Positions 1 through 5,637 of a DNA stretch of 7,601 nt are shown here, piece after piece; position 1 is the stretch's first letter, and each line of letters begins with the position of its first letter. The notes beneath the pieces are model-generated. The model saw only the letters and a program-made list of their open reading frames with translations. It had not been told where the DNA came from and did no database searches. This DNA comes from Thermofilaceae archaeon (lineage in GTDB: Archaea; Thermoproteota; Thermoprotei; Thermofilales; B69-G16), in the NCBI GenBank assembly GCA_027017165.1, contig JALURF010000195.1, forward strand, positions 1 through 7,601. Reading direction: 5' to 3'. The position numbers were made by a program, and so were the translations under genes.

Positions 1-426
1 GGCTAGAGTCCTATCTTCCCAATCCATCCTAGGATATCTCTTGAAAATTTCAACCGCATACGCGGGGTCTATGTGGTATTGTATCGTAATATCAACTCTA
101 GCTTGTAAACCATCGCTGGTGAAAGCGTTAATTGCTGGATATTCCCCAGTCCGCCCGCCGCTGGACCACATGTCGAGGGTTTCTTGACCAACGTATATCT
201 GCTCCAGTATCTGCCAGGGAAGTTTTAAAACGTATTTTGGGCCTTCGCCTACACTCCATATATTGCCAGTAACGGGATCCAATATTATTCCCACATAGCC
301 GAATTTCACGGTAGCCACCATGGTAAAGGCGGCGACGACTACTACGACGAGTAGTATAAACCCGCCAATAATGCCCAGGGTTATCCTCCTAGGTATACCC
401 GCCGATACGGGGATTTCGTATTCCAC
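1..426 (-). CDS. SPFH/band 7 (prohibitin/stomatin-like) membrane protein, N-terminal part
   Basis: The first 142 residues are visible; the gene continues past the left edge of the window. A short hydrophilic N-terminus containing an Arg pair (13-14) precedes one strong transmembrane segment (about 15-38, with a run of five valines). It is followed by the start of an SPFH/band 7 domain, with the stretches PWQILEQIYV (70-79), AFTSDGL (101-107) and DITIQYHIDP (112-121) typical of prohibitin/HflK/stomatin relatives. Family members form large membrane-anchored ring assemblies that organise proteases or lipid domains; the role here is inferred only from that. The start is taken as GTG at 426: no ATG lies in frame after the upstream TGA at 490-492, a GGGTGGT element sits just before it, and a TATA box lies about 35 bp upstream. 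It follows nth in the same direction but has its own promoter. The protein's length and any partner such as NfeD lie outside the window. Confidence 0.85.
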   Translation of the reverse strand, partial: MEYEIPVSAGIPRRITLGIIGGFILLVVVVVAAFTMVATVKFGYVGIILDPVTGNIWSVGEGPKYVLKLPWQILEQIYVGQETLDMWSSGGRTGEYPAINAFTSDGLQARVDITIQYHIDPAYAVEIFKRYPRMDWEDRTLA

Positions 427-453
427 ACAACCACCCAGAATCGGTAATTCAAT

Positions 454-469
454 AACGTTTATAAGCGTT
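454..469 (-). promoter_or_regulatory. TATA box in a 16-bp near-palindrome before the SPFH gene
   Basis: On the minus strand the site reads AACGCTTATAAACGTT, which matches its own reverse complement at 14 of 16 positions. The TTATAA core would place transcription start near 436, leaving about 10 nt before the GTG at 426. This supports that start codon. The symmetry around the TATA core could simply reflect the box, or it could be an operator overlapping it. Confidence 0.5.
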
Positions 470-506
470 CCCTTACCGTTTGAACAGCGTCAGATATTTA
501 AACTCC

Positions 507-1238
507 TCATCTCCGAGATATACTCGAATGATGAATGAACTCCCCGTGTGAAGCGTGATCGAGTTTCTGGTCGCTGACACCTATCTTTGGACAAAATTTT
601 CCTAAAGGACACGAACCGCAGAGGGGTTTTCTCGCGCGGCATATACTGCGCCCAAACTCTATCAGGGCAACGTGTGCAAAGGCTAAAGCGTCGGGAGGAA
701 ATATCCGCTCTAGAGTTCTCCTAATCTCTCCATAACTAGATTTTTCATCGACTAATCCCAATCTCCGACTAATTCTCCTTATGTGAGTATCAACGGGCAT
801 GACCTCTTTACCGAATGAAAACAGCAACACCACGTCCGCGGTTTTCTCTCCCACGCCTGGAAGCGAGAGGAGCATTTTTCGCGCGTGCTCAACATCTAAA
901 TTTTTGATAAAGGATAAGTCTCCCCCATACTTCTCGAGTACTATTCGAGATATAGATTTAATTTTTCGAGCTCTTTGTCTATAGAGTCCAGCTGGTCTTA
1001 TCGCTCGCTCAATATCTTCCAAAGGGGCTCGAGCCAATTTCTCGGGCGATATCCCTATTGATCTCTCCAAATTCTCCACTGCTAGCATTAAATTTCTATA
1101 AGATGTGACTTGAGAGAGAACTGTAATCACAAGAAGCTTAAAAGGATCTCTTATTTTCTTTGACCAAATTCTATTCTTTAAGTCGGGGTAAAGATCGTAT
1201 AAAACCTCTAGTAAGTGTGTTCCAATCGTTGAAGACAT
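507..1238 (-). CDS. nth: Endonuclease III (HhH-GPD DNA glycosylase/AP lyase, 4Fe-4S)
   Basis: This is a base-excision repair enzyme that removes oxidised pyrimidines and nicks the abasic site; it acts on chromosomal DNA. The 243-residue protein has the full HhH-GPD architecture: LSQ motif at 41-43, helix-hairpin-helix LPGVGEKTAD (126-135) with the catalytic lysine K132, and PVDTH with the catalytic aspartate D150. The four-cysteine 4Fe-4S motif C-x6-C-x2-C-x5-C is intact (C200, C207, C210, C216). About 27 residues follow the cluster, rich in His and Ser, with no recognised function. The ATG at 1238 lies 6 nt after the dcd stop codon, with AGGTAA as a weak ribosome binding site, so nth is the last gene of the kaiC-like/HTH/dcd operon. 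The exact substrate range within the HhH-GPD superfamily is inferred: the K/D pair and cluster fit Nth rather than a monofunctional glycosylase. Confidence 0.93.
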   Translation of the reverse strand: MSSTIGTHLLEVLYDLYPDLKNRIWSKKIRDPFKLLVITVLSQVTSYRNLMLAVENLERSIGISPEKLARAPLEDIERAIRPAGLYRQRARKIKSISRIVLEKYGGDLSFIKNLDVEHARKMLLSLPGVGEKTADVVLLFSFGKEVMPVDTHIRRISRRLGLVDEKSSYGEIRRTLERIFPPDALAFAHVALIEFGRSICRARKPLCGSCPLGKFCPKIGVSDQKLDHASHGEFIHHSSISRR

Positions 1239-1244
1239 TAAAGC

Positions 1245-1763
1245 TTACCTAGGCAGGGTAACTCCCTTCTGTCTCTGGTATCTGCCCCTGTAGGGGACAG
1301 GCTCGCCTTTCACTTCCATAAAGACTACATGGGCAAAGCGCATACCCTTCTTAAGGATGACCGGGAAAGCGCCGCCATGAACCTCTAAAGTTATCTGACC
1401 TTCAAACCCGGCATCTATAACAGTAGGAGGTATAGATAGTCCAAGCCTTGCAAAAGTACTGCGCAGCTCTACGAGGCCACCTACGTTATCTGGCATTTTT
1501 ATGTATTCGAGAGTGGTGACTAAGACCTTCATGTATGGTTGAAGTATAAAACTGTCGTCAATTTTTAAAACTTTAAAATATTCTCTTAAATCCAGTTCTT
1601 TTATCTTATCAGGGTCCAAAGGGCTGGGATTATTGAGCAGTACCGCTACTTCATCTCCTATCCTCAGATCGACGCCATTCTCCCTAACGATGTTTTCGTC
1701 AAATGGATCTATTAACAGCTTTTTCTCTTTTATAAGTTTTAAAATCTCCTTTCCGGATAACAT
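1245..1763 (-). CDS. dcd: dCTP deaminase
   Basis: It deaminates dCTP to dUTP, feeding dTMP synthesis; some archaeal members are bifunctional and also hydrolyse dUTP to dUMP. The 172-residue protein has the family core: LRSTFARLG (100-108), holding the S102 and R106 equivalents of the active-site Ser and Arg; DAGFEGQITLEV (117-128) with the catalytic glutamate E127; and the C-terminal lid with PYRGRYQRQKG (157-167), which closes over the nucleotide in the homotrimer. Whether this protein is mono- or bifunctional cannot be decided from sequence alone. The ATG at 1763 has an AGGAG ribosome binding site (1770-1774). The gene lies 13 nt after the HTH gene and 6 nt before nth, so it is an internal gene of the operon. 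Length and ending are normal for archaeal Dcd. Confidence 0.93.
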   Translation of the reverse strand: MLSGKEILKLIKEKKLLIDPFDENIVRENGVDLRIGDEVAVLLNNPSPLDPDKIKELDLREYFKVLKIDDSFILQPYMKVLVTTLEYIKMPDNVGGLVELRSTFARLGLSIPPTVIDAGFEGQITLEVHGGAFPVILKKGMRFAHVVFMEVKGEPVPYRGRYQRQKGVTLPR

Positions 1764-1769
1764 TTCAAG

Positions 1770-1774
1770 CTCCT
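1770..1774 (-). promoter_or_regulatory. Ribosome binding site of dcd
   Basis: AGGAG on the minus strand ends 6 nt before the dcd ATG at 1763. It fits the short intergenic gap after the HTH gene stop (1777-1779) and supports the chosen start. Confidence 0.6.
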
Positions 1775-1776
1775 AG

Positions 1777-2232
1777 TTAAATAGTGCTTATTAAATCTTC
1801 CAGCTTTTTCTTTATCTCTTTTATTTTCTCTTCAAGTTCTTTTCTCTTTTTCTTTTCCTCCTCTAGCGCTTCGCGGAGTTCCTCACATTCTGAGGCTAAA
1901 GTTTCCGGCAACTCTATTCTGACTCCTTCTCTAATGAACTTATTATAGGTTTCTAAAACCAGCTTCCCGGCCTCGGTTTTGCCAGCTAAATGTCTCCTTA
2001 TAGTGGCCTCGCTCCTACCTATGTCATCCGCTATACTGGCAGCGCTCATGCCAGCTTTCGACCGCGCTAAGGCAGCGGCTGCTACTGCTAGAGAATCTAT
2101 CCATGTAATCCTTTCGGTACTTTCTCTAATTTTCTCTAAAACATCTCTCCTCAGAAGAGTGGCTACTATAAGGGCGCTCTCCAGTTTGTGTATATCGCTT
2201 CTAGACAGGGGTTTTAGCGGAATTTCCTCCAT
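1777..2232 (-). CDS. Predicted helix-turn-helix regulator with C-terminal coiled coil, partner gene of the KaiC-like ATPase
   Basis: I do not recognise a characterised homologue by name. The 151-residue protein shows an N-terminal helical part (about 11-60), a helix-turn-helix-like segment at 62-82 (MSAASIADDIGRSEATIRRH, with the usual A-x3-G-x-S spacing) followed by GKTEAGK, and a highly charged C-terminal coiled coil (about 113-148, dense in Glu and Lys). No signal peptide, membrane segment or Cys cluster is seen. Its ATG directly follows the TAA of the KaiC-like gene (no gap) and uses a strong GGTGATC ribosome binding site lying inside that gene's end, which implies coupled translation and fixed stoichiometry. 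A DNA-binding or adaptor partner of the ATPase is the natural inference. An alternative is a regulator of this operon. Confidence 0.8.
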   Translation of the reverse strand: MEEIPLKPLSRSDIHKLESALIVATLLRRDVLEKIRESTERITWIDSLAVAAAALARSKAGMSAASIADDIGRSEATIRRHLAGKTEAGKLVLETYNKFIREGVRIELPETLASECEELREALEEEKKKRKELEEKIKEIKKKLEDLISTI

Positions 2233-2994
2233 TTAGATCACCCTCTCCTCCCTATATATGCCTCTCGAAATCTTAAGTACTTTATCTGGGTAGACTACAA
2301 GACCTTTATTAGTTATCTCAAATGGGTGTCTCCTCATGCTGTGGCTCGTCCCCCTCATCTTCCAAACTATTAAACTTCTTCTAAGCTCTCCCTCAACCTC
2401 GTCTAAATCAAGTCTTATTATACCATCCGCCGCGTGTTCGACGCCGGGTCCGCCGAACCCCCTCTCCCCAACGCTTATCTGGGAGACGAGAATTGATGTG
2501 CAACCTAAACCCGCCAAGACTCTCTTTAAGTTCATTACGACGGCTCTGGCAGTAGCGGGCTTAGTCATGTACAGCGTGGTTACAGAATCTATGACTACGC
2601 GCTCCGCCGCTAAATCTCTTATAGCTTCCCTGACCACGTCTATAAAGCTGGGCACATCATCTATAGATCTAACGACGTACCTTTCCCTCTTCGCGGCTTC
2701 TCCTATACCTCCAGTAAAGGCGTCTACTATAGCGAATTTCCCCTGTTCCTCGTACTGTCTGATATCCCATCCAAACTGAGACATATTTATCCTGATCTGT
2801 ACGGGATGCTCTTCCAAAGCTACTAAAACGCCGCTCTCGCCCCGTTTCAATCCATAATAGAGGTACTGTTGCCCGAATATCGTCTTTCCAGTACCAGGTC
2901 CTCCAGATAATAGCACTACGTTCCGGTAGGGGATGCCTCCGTGAAGTATCTTATCTAAACCCGGAATACCTGATTCTACTCTCCTCACTGGCAT
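2233..2994 (-). CDS. Single-domain KaiC-family (RecA-like) ATPase
   Basis: This is a cytoplasmic RecA-fold ATPase of the archaeal KaiC-like family, generally thought to act in signalling or in switching of protein assemblies; the target here is unknown. Numbered from the upstream TTG at 3006 (257 residues), it shows Walker A GGPGTGKT (35-42), the paired glutamates E65-E66 that serve as general base in KaiC, Walker B VVID (137-140), GVEHAADGIIRL (188-199), and the family signature KMRGTSHS followed by HPFEI (216-231). Only one KaiC domain is present. I prefer the ATG at 2994 (253 residues): a TATA box at 3026-3033 puts transcription start near 3005, so TTG at 3006 would have no leader, while a G-run precedes the ATG. 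It is the first gene of the operon with the HTH gene, dcd and nth. All ATPase residues are intact, so it is probably active. Confidence 0.92.
   Translation of the reverse strand: MPVRRVESGIPGLDKILHGGIPYRNVVLLSGGPGTGKTIFGQQYLYYGLKRGESGVLVALEEHPVQIRINMSQFGWDIRQYEEQGKFAIVDAFTGGIGEAAKRERYVVRSIDDVPSFIDVVREAIRDLAAERVVIDSVTTLYMTKPATARAVVMNLKRVLAGLGCTSILVSQISVGERGFGGPGVEHAADGIIRLDLDEVEGELRRSLIVWKMRGTSHSMRRHPFEITNKGLVVYPDKVLKISRGIYREERVI
2236..2242 (-). promoter_or_regulatory. Ribosome binding site of the HTH gene, inside the 3' end of the KaiC-like gene
   Basis: GGTGATC, close to the ideal complement of the 16S rRNA 3' end, lies just before the TAA-ATG junction. Translation of the HTH gene is therefore probably coupled to that of the ATPase gene. 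Confidence 0.6.
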
Positions 2995-3025
2995 GTCAGC
3001 CCCCAAATTTTATTTAGTTATAGTC

Positions 3026-3033
3026 TATTTATA
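3026..3033 (-). promoter_or_regulatory. TATA box of the kaiC-like/HTH/dcd/nth operon
   Basis: The minus strand reads TATAAATA. Its centre is about 25 bp before a predicted transcript start near 3005, giving a leader of about 10 nt to the ATG at 2994. An 8-bp palindrome, AGATATCT (3052-3059), lies between this box and the opposing TATA box at 3083-3089. Confidence 0.55.
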
Positions 3034-3082
3034 CGTAGCTCTAATTATGAGAGATATCTTGGCGATGTGCGTTCAATAAGAA

Positions 3083-3089
3083 ATATATA
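3083..3089 (+). promoter_or_regulatory. TATA box of the Cys-rich protein gene
   Basis: ATATATA is preceded by purine-rich AAGAA, as in an archaeal BRE/TATA pair. It predicts a transcript start near 3110 and a leader of roughly 35-40 nt before the ATG at 3149. A five-codon reading frame (ATG at 3119, TAA at 3131-3133) lies in the leader in the same frame; whether it is translated is unknown. Confidence 0.45.
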
Positions 3090-3137
3090 CCCCTTACTTG
3101 GATAGTTATGCGACGTCCATGCCGGAGTTATAATAGT

Positions 3138-3143
3138 GGGGAG
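3138..3143 (+). promoter_or_regulatory. Ribosome binding site of the Cys-rich protein gene
   Basis: GGGGAG ends 5 nt before the ATG at 3149. The only in-frame upstream ATG (3119) meets a stop after four codons, so this site decides the start. Confidence 0.5.
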
Positions 3144-3148
3144 CTCTA

Positions 3149-3466
3149 ATGGCATCTAAATGTACTCCTATTTGTCCTTTTAGAGCTTTTGTCTGTACTA
3201 AGAGAGCGTTAAGCATACGTAGACGCGGAATTGATCTAATAGCTTTCTGCTCGTGGACTGGCGATGAGTGTATAGGGTATAAATGCCAGTTTGCTTTCTG
3301 TTCTAAGCACGCTCTACTGCCTGATGGAACTTGTAGATTGACGATTAAGACTAAACGGGTCAGGCGTCCATCTATAGAGGAGGAAGCATTAAAGATGGAA
3401 CATGAGCTGAAAACTCTGAAGGGCAAATTGAAAAAATTAGGCGTAGATATTGAGAGATTGGAGTAG
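3149..3466 (+). CDS. Small Cys-rich protein with C-terminal coiled coil, function unknown
   Basis: I do not recognise a characterised family. The 105-residue protein has eight cysteines (5, 9, 16, 34, 41, 46, 51, 62) in its first 62 residues, arranged C-x3-C-x6-C, then C-x6-C-x4-C-x4-C-x10-C, with one histidine (H54) in the same region. This suggests one or two metal sites, zinc or Fe-S. A basic linker (66-73) leads into a charged helix that probably forms a coiled coil (about 75-105). There is no signal peptide or membrane segment. A GGGGAG ribosome binding site (3138-3143) is 5 nt before the ATG, and a TATA box lies upstream; both support a real gene despite a rival open frame on the other strand. 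The stop codon touches the stop of the geranylgeranyl reductase gene. Cysteine this dense is unusual for a spurious frame. The role is open: nucleic-acid binding or metal handling are guesses. Confidence 0.78.
   Translation: MASKCTPICPFRAFVCTKRALSIRRRGIDLIAFCSWTGDECIGYKCQFAFCSKHALLPDGTCRLTIKTKRVRRPSIEEEALKMEHELKTLKGKLKKLGVDIERLE
3431..3436 (-). terminator. Possible oligo-T terminator of the geranylgeranyl reductase transcript
   Basis: On the minus strand a run of six T lies about 31 nt past the reductase stop, inside the 3' end of the convergent Cys-rich gene. Archaeal RNA polymerase can stop at such T runs without a hairpin. No other candidate is seen nearby because there is no intergenic space. 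Confidence 0.3.
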
Positions 3467-4636
3467 CTAGGATAGCAGCGCTTTAGCGACTTTAACGCTT
3501 AAAATCGGGTGTTTTAAAAGTTTTAAAGCAACCCTTCTAACATTTTCTCCATTAGCTAAGTCCAGTATATCCCTAGAGTCCAGTACTTCGGCTAACAGGT
3601 TTAGATCATCATCGCTTAATCCTTCGATGACTTTCAGAGCTTTTAAACTATCCTTTATTCTCTTACCCCAGTATTCGTTGTACTTTAAGGGATACTCCTC
3701 CAGCAATCGCCGGGAGAAATCTTCTTTACCAAAAGCCTCTACGACAACTTCTCCAGCTATCTTGCCGCCGGCAATAGATGTGTGTATCCCTCCCCCCGTC
3801 AATGGGATAACTTGACCAGCAGCCTCCCCTATCAGCAACAAGTGATCATTAACTATGTTCTTTAACTGACCGCTTATAGTAACGGCCGCGCCCTTAAACT
3901 CCACGGCTTGAGACTTAGAAAACATCTCTGGGTGATCTTTAATAAATTTATCCAAGTAGTCTTTAGCAGGGGCATTCTGCACTCCGATACCGACATTAGC
4001 TATTTTCTCGCTCTTGGGGAATACCCAAGCATAGCCTAGCGGCGCTACCTGTGAGCCTAGATAAAACTCCGTGGCGTCATCATCGTGAAGCGTTACATTA
4101 ACCATTACGTACTGGAGTGAAGGAATAACCTTTCTTTCCCCCTTCTTTTCAAGCCCAGTCTGCCTGGCGACTAGCGATAAATACCCGTCGGCGCCGACCA
4201 GTACGCGCGATTTAAACTCTTGTTTATCCGTGTAGACTAAGTAGCCGTCATCTACCCGCTCTACCTTTCTAACTCTTTCTCCTATCCGTATTTCGGCTCC
4301 GGCATCTACAGCGTAATTAGCCATAACCTGTAGGAAAGACTTCTTATCTATAATGTAGCCTAGAGTCTTCCCCTCGCCCGCTATCTCTTTTGCAGTATTA
4401 TTCGGGGCATAGATTATAGCCTTTTTAATCTTGTGATAGACGAAGAAAGATTCCGTATATCTGGGAAGCTGGGCTGTATCTAATACCCTGGAGCTTATCC
4501 CTTCGCCGCAGGGCTTGACCGCCAAGGTTCTCTCTTTTTCGAATATAACCACGTTAATGCCTTTACTAGCCACAACTCTCGCAAACATTAGCGCTGCGGG
4601 GCCAGCGCCCACAACTGCAACGTCTATACTCCGCAT
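3467..4636 (-). CDS. Geranylgeranyl reductase family FAD-dependent oxidoreductase
   Basis: It probably saturates the geranylgeranyl chains of archaeal ether lipids (digeranylgeranylglycerophospholipid reductase role), acting at the membrane surface with bound FAD. Numbered from the ATG at 4636 (389 residues), it has the N-terminal FAD-binding Rossmann motif GAGPAA (10-15) with an acidic residue after the second strand (E33), PCGEGIS (42-48) holding the cysteine conserved in the family, VGADG (147-151), the substrate-site motif YAWVFP (202-207; family consensus YxWxFP), and the second FAD motif GEAAG with TGGGIHTS (270-287). The GTG at 4645 is an alternative, but GGTG sits 6-9 nt before the ATG and nothing suitable precedes the GTG. 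It lies 38 nt after the methionine aminopeptidase gene, so it is likely co-transcribed. The third Gly of the Rossmann motif is Ala, a tolerated change. Reduction of another isoprenoid remains possible. Confidence 0.88.
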   Translation of the reverse strand: MRSIDVAVVGAGPAALMFARVVASKGINVVIFEKERTLAVKPCGEGISSRVLDTAQLPRYTESFFVYHKIKKAIIYAPNNTAKEIAGEGKTLGYIIDKKSFLQVMANYAVDAGAEIRIGERVRKVERVDDGYLVYTDKQEFKSRVLVGADGYLSLVARQTGLEKKGERKVIPSLQYVMVNVTLHDDDATEFYLGSQVAPLGYAWVFPKSEKIANVGIGVQNAPAKDYLDKFIKDHPEMFSKSQAVEFKGAAVTISGQLKNIVNDHLLLIGEAAGQVIPLTGGGIHTSIAGGKIAGEVVVEAFGKEDFSRRLLEEYPLKYNEYWGKRIKDSLKALKVIEGLSDDDLNLLAEVLDSRDILDLANGENVRRVALKLLKHPILSVKVAKALLS

Positions 4637-4674
4637 AGTCCACACCCGTGGGTATTATAAGCTGTCTAGGTTTC

Positions 4675-4685
4675 TTATAATATTT
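4675..4685 (-). promoter_or_regulatory. Possible internal TATA box for the geranylgeranyl reductase gene
   Basis: The minus strand reads AAATATTATAA at the very end of the methionine aminopeptidase gene and includes its stop codon. It would start a transcript near 4654 with a leader of about 18 nt to the ATG at 4636. A second TATA-like site at 4653-4661 would start transcription beyond the ATG, so it fits less well. Confidence 0.3.
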
Positions 4686-5592
4686 CTTTCACGAGCTCGG
4701 ATATGCCCGTAGTTATTAAGGCGTTTTTCTCCGTAATGATCACCGTATCCTCAAATTGGGAAACCAAGCCTCCTTTCTTCTCCACGAGAACCGGATACAC
4801 CGTTACTATCTTCTTTTTCAAGAGTGTAGAAAGGACTATTTTCGCCTTTTCCTCGCCTATAAAACGGGCGACCCATCGCTCAGAGAATGGGAGTGTTTTA
4901 AACCGCCTCCACATATCTCTAAGATACCTATCCACCTGCTTATCGCCAGTCCTCCTAGCCGAGGTTAACCTGTATATATACCCCTCGCTAAGCTCGACTA
5001 CGTATCCAGCCCCGTCGGTGGCGAAGGGCTCTACCGCGTAAACTTCATCTTCCTCAACTTTGCTACTGAATATCGTTTTTGTGTTCGGTATGGATTTGCC
5101 AGCGTGCAGGTTAAAACGGGAAATTTTATGGCCAGTAAGGTTCTTAATAGGCTTAAAACCGTACGAGAGTATGGTTTCCTCTATAACTGCGCCTACGAAG
5201 CCCGTTTTCACACCAGCTTTTAGCGTCTTCTCAGCGTTTACTAATGCTTCGAAAGAAGCCTTTAGGAGATCCTCGTACTCGGACGTTAATGCTATCGAGA
5301 TAGCGGCATCAGCGATGTACCCCTCCTTATGGACGCCCACGTCTACCTTAACTATAGATTTAGCCGGAATTACCGAGGAGTCGTTTACACCTGGAGAGTA
5401 GTGGGCGGCCACATGGTTTACGGATATATTGACGGGGAACGCTGGCGCTGCATAATTCCTTATATAATCTTCGAGTTTTTCGGCTAGCTCCAGTACTGGC
5501 ATGTCTTCATGTACTAGATCTATAGCCCTGGCTAAAGTTTTCTTAGCTATCTTTCCAACCCACAGCCATTTCTTTTTCTCTTTCTCCTCCAC
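4675..5592 (-). CDS. map: Methionine aminopeptidase, type II (archaeal)
   Basis: It removes the initiator methionine from new proteins in the cytoplasm. The 305-residue protein has the pita-bread fold residues of the archaeal type II enzyme: substrate-site H64 in VAAHYSPG, and the five metal ligands D84 (KVDVG), D95 (YIADAA), H155 (LTGHKIS), E188 (AVEPF) and E281 (SQFEDT), plus NLHAGKSIPN (161-170). Residues about 195-265 hold the helical insertion that marks type II. The start is GTG at 5592; the next in-frame start codon is only at residue 31, inside the conserved domain, so GTG is the sensible choice. The first eight residues are almost entirely Glu and Lys. It is divergent from the translin-type gene across 45 bp and precedes the geranylgeranyl reductase gene by 38 nt on the same strand. 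Confidence 0.95.
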   Translation of the reverse strand: MEEKEKKKWLWVGKIAKKTLARAIDLVHEDMPVLELAEKLEDYIRNYAAPAFPVNISVNHVAAHYSPGVNDSSVIPAKSIVKVDVGVHKEGYIADAAISIALTSEYEDLLKASFEALVNAEKTLKAGVKTGFVGAVIEETILSYGFKPIKNLTGHKISRFNLHAGKSIPNTKTIFSSKVEEDEVYAVEPFATDGAGYVVELSEGYIYRLTSARRTGDKQVDRYLRDMWRRFKTLPFSERWVARFIGEEKAKIVLSTLLKKKIVTVYPVLVEKKGGLVSQFEDTVIITEKNALITTGISELVKEIL

Positions 5593-5606
5593 GTTTTCAG
5601 CCTATA

Positions 5607-5614
5607 CTTAAATA
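5607..5614. promoter_or_regulatory. Shared TATA-like element between map and the translin-type gene
   Basis: CTTAAATA in a 45-bp divergent gap. For the + strand its centre is 27 bp before the ATG at 5638, which fits a leaderless or nearly leaderless transcript of the translin-type gene. On the minus strand the same site reads TATTTAAG and is the only visible candidate for map, but it lies only about 18 bp before the GTG at 5592, too close for a standard archaeal promoter. Confidence 0.45.
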
Positions 5615-5637
5615 CTTGTTCTCGGTTACAGGGTATC

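Noticed and set aside
490..510. ATG overlapping the nth stop (ATGA at 507-510) as start of the SPFH gene
   Set aside because: That frame stops after six codons at the TGA at 490-492, so the SPFH gene must start later, at GTG 426.
320..538. 72-codon + strand frame over the SPFH N-terminus and nth end
   Set aside because: Its Thr/Ser-rich start is the complement of the transmembrane valine/alanine codons of the SPFH gene, and it crosses two minus-strand genes.
2336..2779. 147-codon open frame on the + strand
   Set aside because: It lies fully opposite the KaiC-like gene, whose motifs are intact. Its translation is rich in Ser, Thr, Leu and Ile with no domain, as expected from an antisense frame.
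3106..3426. 106-codon open frame on the - strand opposite the Cys-rich gene
   Set aside because: It has no clear ribosome binding site or motif. The + frame has a TATA box, a ribosome binding site, a patterned set of cysteines and a coiled-coil tail, so it is the better gene.
5060..5401. 113-codon + strand frame inside map
   Set aside because: It is antisense to a methionine aminopeptidase with all catalytic residues present, and shows no domain or start signals.
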